From Planctomycetota bacterium (lineage in GTDB: Bacteria; Planctomycetota; Planctomycetia; Pirellulales; Pirellulaceae): a stretch of DNA of 7,126 bases. The translations under genes and the position numbers were made by a program. The notes beneath the pieces are model-generated. The model was not told the DNA's origin. It worked only from the letters and a program-made list of their open reading frames with translations, and searched no databases. How positions within the stretch are numbered: the first letter of the stretch is position 1; every line of letters begins with the position of its first letter. The stretch lies in contig JAHWKS010000273.1 of the NCBI GenBank assembly GCA_019347795.1, positions 1-7,126 on the forward strand, given 5' to 3'. Positions 1 through 5,243 of this stretch are shown piece after piece.

Positions 1-1
1 G

Positions 2-415
2 GCGCTGGCGGGGAAGGTGGAGTGGGAGGGAACTACCGACACGGTGAATCCCCTGTTCGCGATCCTCTTTCTCACGCCGTTTTGGGCAGTGGGGCTCGGC
101 ATTCTTTACTACCTGATGTATCAGGGCCGCCGCCGGGCCCGGATTACCGTGAAGAACGGCGAGTTGAGCATTCACGAAGCGACGCTCACCGGCGCCCGGG
201 ATTACGTCTGGCGATTAGGGGAGATCGACGAGATCCGCGTGAACGTGAACCGCACCACCTCCCCGCCGCGCACGCGGCTGGCGATCTCCCCACAAGGCGG
301 CGCCCCCGCGTTCCTTCTGGGGAACCGTCCCAACGACGAGCTGCAATGGCTAGCGGCGGAGCTGCGCCGGGCGGCGGGCTTCGAGAAATCGCCGCTCGCG
401 TCCCATCCGGCGTAA
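2..415 (+). CDS. Membrane-anchored protein of unknown function, 5'-partial
   Basis: The reading frame is open from the first bases of the window to a TAA at 413-415, so the start probably lies upstream; a GTG at 17 is the first possible start inside the window but has no well-placed ribosome site. The visible 138 residues contain one hydrophobic segment (about residues 12-35 counted from the GTG), then a basic stop-transfer stretch with four arginines, and then a soluble part that alternates short hydrophobic and charged stretches and contains WRLGEIDEIRV. This layout, a membrane helix followed by a small beta-rich domain of PH-like appearance, is common in bacterial membrane proteins of unknown role, but I do not recognise a specific family. 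It ends 93 bases before the exchanger gene on the same strand. Function is unknown; that it is a real gene rests on the frame, the clear membrane segment and the tandem position. Confidence 0.6.
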   Translation, partial: ALAGKVEWEGTTDTVNPLFAILFLTPFWAVGLGILYYLMYQGRRRARITVKNGELSIHEATLTGARDYVWRLGEIDEIRVNVNRTTSPPRTRLAISPQGGAPAFLLGNRPNDELQWLAAELRRAAGFEKSPLASHPA

Positions 416-498
416 TGCGCAGGGGGCTCGTCCGCGGGACCTACCATTCGCGACGGCAACCGGTATAACCACGGGTTCTTCGCCGAATCGAAACCGCC

Positions 499-505
499 GA
501 AGGAG
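499..505 (+). promoter_or_regulatory. Ribosome binding site of the exchanger gene
   Basis: GAAGGAG lies 3 bases ahead of the ATG at 509. The spacing is short but the match to the anti-Shine-Dalgarno sequence is good, and no other start in this frame gives a complete first membrane helix. It supports 509 as the start. Confidence 0.55.
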
Positions 506-508
506 CCG

Positions 509-1603
509 ATGATCTATCTCGTACCCATTCTCCTGATCTTCGCCGGATTGGTGCTGCTCACCGGTGGAGGCGAGTTCCTCGTGCGCGGCTCGTCGGCCCT
601 GGCGGCGGCGCTGCACATCTCGCCGCTGGTGATCGGCCTGACCGTCGTCGCCTTCGGCACCAGCGCTCCGGAACTGGCGGTGACCGTCGCTTCATCCATC
701 GCCGGCGAAACCGACATCGCCGTGGGCAATGTGGTGGGGAGCAATATCTGCAATGTTCTGTTCATCCTCGGCGTGTCGGCGATGGTGGCCCCGCTGTTCG
801 CCTCCAGCAAGCTGGTTCGGCTCGACGTGCCGCTGATGATCGGGGCATCGGTATTTACGTATCTCTTATGCCTCGACGGGCAGATTACCCGGCTGGACGG
901 CGTGATCCTCTTCACCTGCCTTGTCGCGTATATCACGTGGTCGGTCCGCCAAAGCCGGCGGGAGCGACTGGCGGTGCAGCAAGAATACGCCGCGGAATTC
1001 GGCGAAACTGAGCCTGCCACGACCAGGCGGATGATGCTCAACGTCGCCCTTTGCGCCGGTGGGCTGGTCCTCCTGGCGTTTGGGTCGGACTGGATGGTGC
1101 GAGGCGCGACCGGACTCGCCCGCTTGTTCGGCGTGAGCGATCTGGTGATCGGGCTGACGATTGTCGCCATCGGCACCTCGCTCCCCGAGGCGGCCGCGTC
1201 GGTGGTGGCCTCCTATCGCGGCGAGCGCGACATCGCCGTGGGGAACGTGATCGGCAGCAACCTCTTCAACCTGCTGTGCGTGCTGGGGCTGGGAAGCATC
1301 TTCGCGCCCCAGCCGATCACCGTTTCGCCCATTGCCCTGCGGGCCGACTTCCCGGTGATGATCGCCGTGGCGGTCGCCTGCCTGCCGGTCTTCTTCACGG
1401 GCCGGCAGGTAACGCGGGCCAACGGGACGATGCTGTTCGGCTTCTACATCGCATATCTGACCGACCTCGTGCTCCGCGCGATGGAGGCGCCCTTCGCGGA
1501 CGACTTCCGCACCATCATGGTGTTCTTCGTTATCCCGCTCACGGCGCTGACGCTGGCGTTCTCGGCGGTCCGCACGGTGCAGGTACGGCGAAAAAATTGG
1601 TGA
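509..1603 (+). CDS. yrbG: Calcium/sodium antiporter, YrbG-type (CaCA superfamily)
   Basis: This inner-membrane cation exchanger of 364 residues is expected to swap Ca2+ for Na+ (or H+). It shows the two inverted repeats that define the family. The first has GTSAPE at residues 50-55 and GNVVGSN at 73-79; the second has GTSLPE at 222-227 and GNVIGSN at 245-251. The conserved acidic residues E55 and E227 of these motifs are the expected ion ligands. About ten hydrophobic segments are visible, with a charged cytoplasmic-type linker at about 147-175 between the halves. Compared with E. coli YrbG (about 325 residues), the protein has a C-terminal addition of about 40 residues with one extra hydrophobic segment (about 335-357) and a basic tail. 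It is followed by a 68-base gap and the primase-phosphatase fusion; the two need not be related in function. Family assignment is firm; ion specificity is inferred. Confidence 0.93.
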   Translation: MIYLVPILLIFAGLVLLTGGGEFLVRGSSALAAALHISPLVIGLTVVAFGTSAPELAVTVASSIAGETDIAVGNVVGSNICNVLFILGVSAMVAPLFASSKLVRLDVPLMIGASVFTYLLCLDGQITRLDGVILFTCLVAYITWSVRQSRRERLAVQQEYAAEFGETEPATTRRMMLNVALCAGGLVLLAFGSDWMVRGATGLARLFGVSDLVIGLTIVAIGTSLPEAAASVVASYRGERDIAVGNVIGSNLFNLLCVLGLGSIFAPQPITVSPIALRADFPVMIAVAVACLPVFFTGRQVTRANGTMLFGFYIAYLTDLVLRAMEAPFADDFRTIMVFFVIPLTALTLAFSAVRTVQVRRKNW

Positions 1604-1662
1604 CGCTTTTTAGGGCGTGCATCGCCGCCGCTGGTAATAATGGTGAGGTTCGGGGGCGGCGC

Positions 1663-1667
1663 GGAGG
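1663..1667 (+). promoter_or_regulatory. Ribosome binding site fixing the start of the AEP-HAD gene
   Basis: GGAGG sits 4 bases before the ATG at 1672. The frame is open far upstream (to about 1051), but that part overlaps the exchanger gene and reads as low-complexity Arg/Gly/Ala sequence. The ribosome site therefore decides the start. A second ATG at 1668 is in another frame. Confidence 0.65.
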
Positions 1668-1671
1668 ATGC

Positions 1672-2745
1672 ATGTCGGTTTCTCACCTGGATCAGATCGC
1701 TCAAGCGTGGCGGGAGCGTTCCCGCGAGCTCGCCGCCTGGGCGATGGAGCGGATGGTGAACCGCACCGACGTCTGGGGACGATACACAGGAAGCGCGAAA
1801 GCCGGCTATAAGGCCGTCACCGCGCCGTTCCGCGACGAGCGCGGCAAAGTGTACCTTCAGGCGTCATCGCTGGAGAAGCATTTCAAGGCGAAGTTGGGAC
1901 GCGGCGCGCTGGGACTGCACAGCACGAGCCGCGTCCGCACGTCCCGCTGGCTGGCGATCGACGTCGATCGGCATGATGAGGAAGATTCTTCCGTCACCGC
2001 CGAGGGAAACTTCTCCGCCGTATGCGCCTGGTACGCACGGCTGCAGTCGCTGTTGTTCGATCCGCTCTTGATCGACTCCAATGGAATCGGCGGCTTTCAC
2101 CTTTTCCTGTTCGTTGAAGAGCCGATGGACGCAGCCGCGGTGCACGCGTTCGGAAAGCGGCTCACGGAGGGTTACGGCACATGGCTGGAGGCGCCGCCGG
2201 AGATCTTTCCCGGCAGCCCCAAGGAGGGACACTTCGGCCGATGGCTGCGGCTGCCCGGCCGGCATCACACGCGGCCGCACTACTCGCGGGTGTTCAACGA
2301 TGAGCCGTGGGACGAGGAGCGATGGCTGGATGGGCACGCCGCGATCGATCGCATCCTTGCTGTTCGGCCGGCGCCCGTGGCGATGTTGGAGAAGCAGGGC
2401 GTCACCCGCCGCCGCCCGACGATCTGTCTCGACTTCGACGGCGTCATCCACAGCCACCGCTCGGGATGGAAGGGAGAAGCCACGATTCCCGATCCGCCCA
2501 CGCACGGCGCCGCCCGCGCCATTGAGCGCCTTCGCGAGCGTTACCGGGTGGTTGTCCATTCGCCCCGCTGCCGCACGGAGGAAGGGCGCCGCGCCATCGC
2601 ACGCTGGCTCAAAAGGCACGAGATCGAGGTGGACGATATCTGCGAGCACAAGCCGCCCGCGCTGCTGTATCTCGACGACCGAGCCGTCCGCTTCAACGGC
2701 GATTGGGAGGAAGCGATCGCCGCCATTTCCGACTTCCGCCGGTGA
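1672..2745 (+). CDS. AEP-like primase/polymerase domain fused to HAD-family phosphatase domain
   Basis: The product is a 357-residue soluble two-domain protein. Residues 30-230 match the pattern of archaeo-eukaryotic primase (AEP) domains, closest in style to the TOTE/LigD-like branch. They show a lead-in LGLHS (about 80-84), catalytic motif I as WLAIDVDRH (D97, D99), motif II as SNGIGGFHLF (S136, H143), an FPGSPKEG segment (179-186), and WLRLPGRHH (191-199). Motif III is less clear; D210 in RVFND is the best candidate. Residues 249-357 form a compact HAD phosphatase-like domain: motif I LDFDGVIH (D254 nucleophile, D256 acid/base), motif II VVHS (S297), motif III K327 in HKPPA, and motif IV YLDDRA (D335, D336). 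Such short HAD domains occur in phage and bacterial proteins and resemble polynucleotide 3'-phosphatases. A joint role in DNA end repair or gap filling is inference. The gene stands alone between the exchanger and a convergent gene 7 bases away. Domain calls are by eye, but all HAD motifs and AEP motifs I and II are present. Confidence 0.82.
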   Translation: MSVSHLDQIAQAWRERSRELAAWAMERMVNRTDVWGRYTGSAKAGYKAVTAPFRDERGKVYLQASSLEKHFKAKLGRGALGLHSTSRVRTSRWLAIDVDRHDEEDSSVTAEGNFSAVCAWYARLQSLLFDPLLIDSNGIGGFHLFLFVEEPMDAAAVHAFGKRLTEGYGTWLEAPPEIFPGSPKEGHFGRWLRLPGRHHTRPHYSRVFNDEPWDEERWLDGHAAIDRILAVRPAPVAMLEKQGVTRRRPTICLDFDGVIHSHRSGWKGEATIPDPPTHGAARAIERLRERYRVVVHSPRCRTEEGRRAIARWLKRHEIEVDDICEHKPPALLYLDDRAVRFNGDWEEAIAAISDFRR

Positions 2746-2752
2746 ACAACGA

Positions 2753-2935
2753 TCACGCGGCGTAGCCTTCGACGAAACGACCCAGCGCAAATGCGGCGGC
2801 CCCGAACACCAGCATCAGCAGCATGTCGGCCACGCCCGACTCGCGCCGCCCCAGGGCGCCGGTCAGCTCCAGCGTCATCGCCACCGGCAAGAGCACCAGC
2901 CCCACCAGTTGCAACGTCTTGCCCAAGACCTTCAT
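2753..2935 (-). CDS. Small two-helix membrane protein of unknown function
   Basis: The product is 60 residues, starting at the ATG complementary to 2933-2935 (MKVLGKTLQL). It has two hydrophobic segments, about residues 8-26 and 37-53, joined by a short polar loop (GALGRRESGVAD), and ends FVEGYAA. It looks like a small inner-membrane protein with a hairpin topology. I recall similar short proteins in planctomycetes, but know no function. A much longer version of this frame, starting near 3577, would lie antisense over the DUF983 gene and has no membrane or family features, so the short start is preferred. No strong ribosome site is visible. It converges on the AEP-HAD gene (7 bases apart) and diverges from the DUF983 gene, sharing an 81-base intergenic region with it. 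Confidence 0.7.
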   Translation of the reverse strand: MKVLGKTLQLVGLVLLPVAMTLELTGALGRRESGVADMLLMLVFGAAAFALGRFVEGYAA

Positions 2936-3016
2936 AATCGCCGCGTGAAACGAGAACGTGCGTCTACCGCTCGTTGCATGATACCGACCGCGAGCGATTC
3001 GGCCCATCCGGCGACT

Positions 3017-3391
3017 ATGCGATATTGGATCATCCTCGGCAGAAGCCTGCGGCTCCGCTGTCCCGTGTGCGGCCGGGGGAAGCTCTTCCGCGACTGGCTT
3101 TCCATGCACCCCAACTGCCAGCACTGCGGCGCGAAGTTCGAGCGGGAGCCGGGTTTCTTTCTCGGCTCGATTTACGTGAACTACGGCCTGACGGCGCTGG
3201 TGGTGGCGATTGCGTATCCGCTGTTGATGTTCAATCGCGTGCTCTCGCACGAGGCGCTGGTGGGCGTGACGCTGGCGTTTGTGGTGCTGTTTCCGCTGTG
3301 GTTCTTTCGCTACGCTCGGGCGCTGTGGCTTGGGTTCGATCAATATTGGGATCCTCGTCCCGGCGAAGTGGGGACGGGCAAAGGCGAATAG
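3017..3391 (+). CDS. DUF983 family zinc-ribbon membrane protein
   Basis: The product is 124 residues. It begins with a short basic stretch and then a zinc-ribbon pair: CPVC (C15, C18) and CQHC (C34, C37), followed by FEREPGFFLGSIYVNY, which is the family's signature stretch before the first membrane helix. Two hydrophobic segments follow, about 54-74 and 82-97, and then a short tail with RALWLGFDQYWDP. DUF983 proteins are small inner-membrane proteins of unknown biochemical role; in some bacteria they lie near cytochrome oxidase genes, but not here. The start at 3017 puts the CxxC at the usual distance from the N-terminus; an in-frame ATG at 2978 would add 13 residues. Neither has a clear ribosome site. 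Its stop is 13 bases before the dprA start, so the two are probably cotranscribed. Confidence 0.88.
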   Translation: MRYWIILGRSLRLRCPVCGRGKLFRDWLSMHPNCQHCGAKFEREPGFFLGSIYVNYGLTALVVAIAYPLLMFNRVLSHEALVGVTLAFVVLFPLWFFRYARALWLGFDQYWDPRPGEVGTGKGE

Positions 3392-3404
3392 CGACTTTCC
3401 AACA

Positions 3405-4526
3405 GTGAACGACATTCCGCCCATCGACGAACGGCTGCGGGCGACGCTGCTTCTGGCGTTGACGCCGGGAGTCGGACCGCGCACGCGGCAGACGCTTTTA
3501 GAGCGGTTCGGCTCTCCCGAAGCGGTCTTCGCCGCCGCGCCGAGCCAGCTTCGCGAGACGCCCGGCGTGGGCGCCAAGCTGTGTCACCGCCTGATCGCCG
3601 CGCGCGACGAAATCGATGTGGAGGGCGAGTTGGCGTTGTGCCGGTCCAAGAACATCTCGCTGGTGACGCTGGACGACGACGGATATCCGCGGGCGCTCAA
3701 GGAAATTCCCGATCCGCCGGGACTGCTGTTCGTCCGCGGCGAGACGCTTCCCGCGGACGCCCTGAGCGTGGCGATCGTCGGCACCCGGCATGCGAGCAAC
3801 TACGGCCTGCGTCAAGCGGGGAGGCTGGCCTCGGGCCTGGCGAGGGCGGGGCTGACGATCGTCAGCGGACTCGCCCGCGGAGTGGATGCGGCGGCGCATC
3901 GCGGCGCCTTGGAGGCCGGCGGACGGACGCTGGCGGTGCTGGGGAGCGGCGTGCTCAACGTTTATCCGCCGGAGCATGTGGAGCTGGCGGCGGAAGTCGC
4001 GGAGCGCGGCGCCGTGTTGAGCGAGTCGCCGCCGCGGGCCGCGCCGTTGGCCGGCGCCTTCCCGCAGCGTAACCGCATTATTACGGGGCTGACGCTGGGA
4101 GTGATCGTGGTCGAAGCGGGGGATCGCAGCGGGGCCTTAATCTCCGCCCGCCATGCAATGGAGCAGAATCGCGAAGTCTTCGCCGTGCCCGGTCCGGTCG
4201 ATAGCCGGACCTCGCGCGGCTGCCACCGACTCATCCGCGACGGCGCCCGGCTGGTGGAGTCGGCCGACGACGTGCTGGAGGAGTTGGGCCCGCTGGTGGA
4301 AGCCGCCACCGCGCTGGATGGCCGAACGGTGCATCATCCGGCGGAGCTGCAACTGAACGAGATCGAAAAGCAGGTGCTCGACACCATCTCGACCGAGCCG
4401 ACGCGCGTGGATCACATCGTCGCGGCGTCCGAGCTTCCCGTCTCGCAGGTGCTTTCGATCCTCAGCGTCCTGGAGATGCGCCGCCTGATCCGCCGCCTGA
4501 GCGGCTCGCTGGTTGTGCGCGCGTGA
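3405..4526 (+). CDS. dprA: DNA processing protein DprA (Smf)
   Basis: DprA binds single-stranded DNA entering during natural transformation and loads RecA on it; it is also widespread in bacteria not known to be competent. The protein has 373 residues from a GTG start, the usual length. Residues 11-66 form a helix-hairpin-helix region with two PGVG turns (21-24 and 53-56). The Rossmann-like core follows: YPRALKEIPDPP (94-105), VAIVGTRHASNYG (122-134), TIVSGLARGVDAAAH (151-165), YPPEH (187-191), FPQRNRIITGL (219-229) and SGALISARHA (242-251), then VPGP (261-264). A winged-helix domain of the DprA C-terminal type spans about 316-373. The upstream open frame to 3279 overlaps the DUF983 gene and lacks DprA features, so the GTG at 3405 is chosen; no ribosome site is evident. 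All core motifs are intact. Confidence 0.96.
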   Translation: MNDIPPIDERLRATLLLALTPGVGPRTRQTLLERFGSPEAVFAAAPSQLRETPGVGAKLCHRLIAARDEIDVEGELALCRSKNISLVTLDDDGYPRALKEIPDPPGLLFVRGETLPADALSVAIVGTRHASNYGLRQAGRLASGLARAGLTIVSGLARGVDAAAHRGALEAGGRTLAVLGSGVLNVYPPEHVELAAEVAERGAVLSESPPRAAPLAGAFPQRNRIITGLTLGVIVVEAGDRSGALISARHAMEQNREVFAVPGPVDSRTSRGCHRLIRDGARLVESADDVLEELGPLVEAATALDGRTVHHPAELQLNEIEKQVLDTISTEPTRVDHIVAASELPVSQVLSILSVLEMRRLIRRLSGSLVVRA

Positions 4527-4543
4527 AGGTCCGGCAGCACGAT

Positions 4544-4576
4544 ATTTCATCACGCGAATTTCACAAAAAATTTCAC
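4544..4576 (+). repeat. Three direct ATTTCA repeats upstream of a promoter
   Basis: ATTTCA occurs at 4544-4549, 4558-4563 and 4570-4575; the last two are followed by C. The copies are 14 and 12 bases apart, close to one helical turn each, in an AT-rich patch that ends 12 bases before a -35-like hexamer. They could act as an UP element or as binding sites for a regulator. The element is short, so chance remains possible. Confidence 0.35.
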
Positions 4577-4587
4577 CAAAATCTGGC

Positions 4588-4615
4588 TTGCTTTCGCGCC
4601 GGACGCGATTAAAAT
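4588..4615 (+). promoter_or_regulatory. Predicted sigma-70-type promoter
   Basis: A -35-like TTGCTT (4588-4593) and a -10-like TAAAAT (4610-4615) are separated by 16 bases, with an AT-rich patch upstream. A 5-base inverted repeat, TCGCG and CGCGA (4594-4598 and 4604-4608), fills the spacer and could be an operator. Transcription would begin near 4621, right at the start of the hairpin region. Confidence 0.5.
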
Positions 4616-4620
4616 CCTAG

Positions 4621-4687
4621 TGGGTGTGGAGCGTCTTCGGACGCCAGCCACGCTCGCCGCTGGTTCCTGCCCCACCAGCGGCTTTTT
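4621..4687 (+). ncRNA. Candidate small structured RNA or attenuator leader
   Basis: The stretch from the predicted start to the T run folds almost completely. Hairpin 1: GTGTGG (4624-4629) pairs with CCACGC (4648-4653, one G-U), then a small 1x3 internal loop, then GCGTC (4631-4635) with GACGC (4640-4644), closed by a TTCG tetraloop of the very stable cUUCGg type. Outer pairs 4622-4655 and 4623-4654 may extend it. Hairpin 2 is the terminator at 4656-4682 followed by five T. Promoter, two abutting hairpins and terminator fit a small RNA of about 67 nt. It could instead be a leader that stops most transcription before hicB, which begins 64 bases after the T run. I recognise no known RNA family. 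No experimental support is visible from sequence alone. Confidence 0.5.
4656..4687 (+). terminator. Intrinsic (Rho-independent) terminator
   Basis: A perfect 9-bp stem, GCCGCTGGT (4656-4664) with ACCAGCGGC (4674-4682), has a 9-base loop and is followed directly by TTTTT (4683-4687). It would end transcripts from the promoter at 4588 and read-through from dprA. Confidence 0.8.
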
Positions 4688-4751
4688 CATGCGCTGGCGA
4701 ACGAGTTGCTGCTGCTTACTTTACACTCGCCACGATTGCGGAAACGAATTC

Positions 4752-5036
4752 ATGCTCACTTACAAGGCAATGTATAAGTTCCTCGATGAGTGGGTGCATG
4801 GCGAGGTGTTGGACTTTCCCGGCGCGATTACGGCCGGGCGGGATCTGGAGGATGCCCGCCGACTACTCGCGGGAGCGCTGGTGGACATGGCCGAAACGCA
4901 CCTAATGCACGGCGAACCGCTTCCCGTGCCCGATCCCTCTTGCTCTGATCCCGATGCCGACCTCGAAGAGCCGATTCACCTGCTTCTCACGGCCGCGCAC
5001 CGCGTCACTGTCGTTCCCGAGGGCGCTGCGACGTGA
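4752..5036 (+). CDS. hicB: HicB-like antitoxin
   Basis: This 94-residue protein is likely to bind and neutralise the HicA toxin encoded immediately downstream. It has the shortened RNase H-like fold pattern of the HicB family: MLTYKAMYKF, then GEVLDFPGAITAGRDLEDARRLL (about 17-39, the P-G-x-x-x-x-G segment followed by the helix with E33, A35 and R36), and then a helix ALVDMAETHLMHG. A proline/aspartate-rich linker (about 56-73) leads to EEPIHLLLTAAHRVTVVPEG. No helix-turn-helix or ribbon-helix-helix domain is evident at the C-terminus, so autoregulation by direct DNA binding is doubtful. The ATG at 4752 matches the family's usual start; the frame is open back to 4620, but that part overlaps the hairpins and does not look coding. 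A weak GGAAA lies upstream. Its stop overlaps the start of hicA by 4 bases. Confidence 0.87.
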   Translation: MLTYKAMYKFLDEWVHGEVLDFPGAITAGRDLEDARRLLAGALVDMAETHLMHGEPLPVPDPSCSDPDADLEEPIHLLLTAAHRVTVVPEGAAT

Positions 5037-5212
5037 AACGCCGCGATCTCCTGCGTCACCTTCGACAACATGGCTGTCGCTTTGTCCGCGAAGGAGGCGA
5101 CCATTCGATTTGGGAGAATCCGGCCGCGCGACGCAGAACCGCCGTGCCCCGGCATAGAGAAATCCCGGAATACACGGTCAGCCGCATCTGCCGGCAGTTG
5201 GACATCTCATAG
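5033..5212 (+). CDS. hicA: HicA-like toxin (mRNA interferase), GTG start
   Basis: This 59-residue protein has the double-stranded RNA-binding-like fold of HicA (YcfA family), a ribosome-independent mRNA nuclease. Visible features are the N-terminal helix KRRDLLRHLRQHGCRFVREGGDH, the GGDHSIW motif with the expected catalytic histidine H24, a basic strand region RRRTAVPRHREIP (33-45) and the closing helix TVSRICRQLDIS. It begins with GTG at 5033 inside the end of hicB (GTGA overlap), so translation is probably coupled and toxin follows antitoxin. Antitoxin-first order is the reverse of the classical hicAB arrangement of E. coli. The gene is easily missed because of its GTG start and small size. 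The frame is intact with no missing key residue, so an active toxin is expected. It converges on uvrC with 16 bases between stops. Confidence 0.9.
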   Translation: MKRRDLLRHLRQHGCRFVREGGDHSIWENPAARRRTAVPRHREIPEYTVSRICRQLDIS

Positions 5213-5214
5213 CT

Positions 5215-5243
5215 CTGCCGGCCGGACCTCAGCGATCCGGCAG
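5215..5243. terminator. Possible hairpin between convergent genes
   Basis: CTGCCGG (5215-5221) and CCGGCAG (5237-5243) are inverted repeats; an alternative inner stem is GCCGGA (5221-5226) with TCCGGC (5236-5241). It lies where hicA and uvrC converge, including the last codons of uvrC. Neither strand has a T run after it, so it is at most a weak or Rho-assisted terminator. Confidence 0.3.

Noticed and set aside
464..469. A TATAAC -10-like hexamer ahead of the exchanger gene
   Set aside because: No acceptable -35 element is found 16-18 bases upstream, so it is not supported as a promoter.
514..1176. A 220-codon open frame on the minus strand
   Set aside because: It is antisense to the exchanger gene; Ser/Thr/Arg-rich, with no membrane or enzyme features.
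1635..1640. A TAATAA -10-like hexamer between the exchanger and the AEP-HAD gene
   Set aside because: No -35-like sequence lies at the right distance; the hexamer alone is not enough.
1051..1671. An N-terminal extension of the AEP-HAD gene
   Set aside because: It overlaps the end of the exchanger in another frame and is low-complexity; a good ribosome site places the start at 1672.
1864..2790. A 308-codon open frame on the minus strand
   Set aside because: It is antisense to the AEP-HAD gene, whose motifs are strong; the shadow has the Arg/Gly/Ala-rich composition typical of GC-rich antisense frames.
2936..3577. A long minus-strand extension of the 60-residue membrane gene, giving 274 residues
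   Set aside because: It lies antisense over the DUF983 gene and the start of dprA, both of which have clear family motifs, and the extra part is rich in Arg/His/Gln without domain features.
4620..4751. An upstream extension of hicB
   Set aside because: The extra residues cover the hairpins and the terminator, do not resemble HicB, and the family's usual start matches the ATG at 4752.
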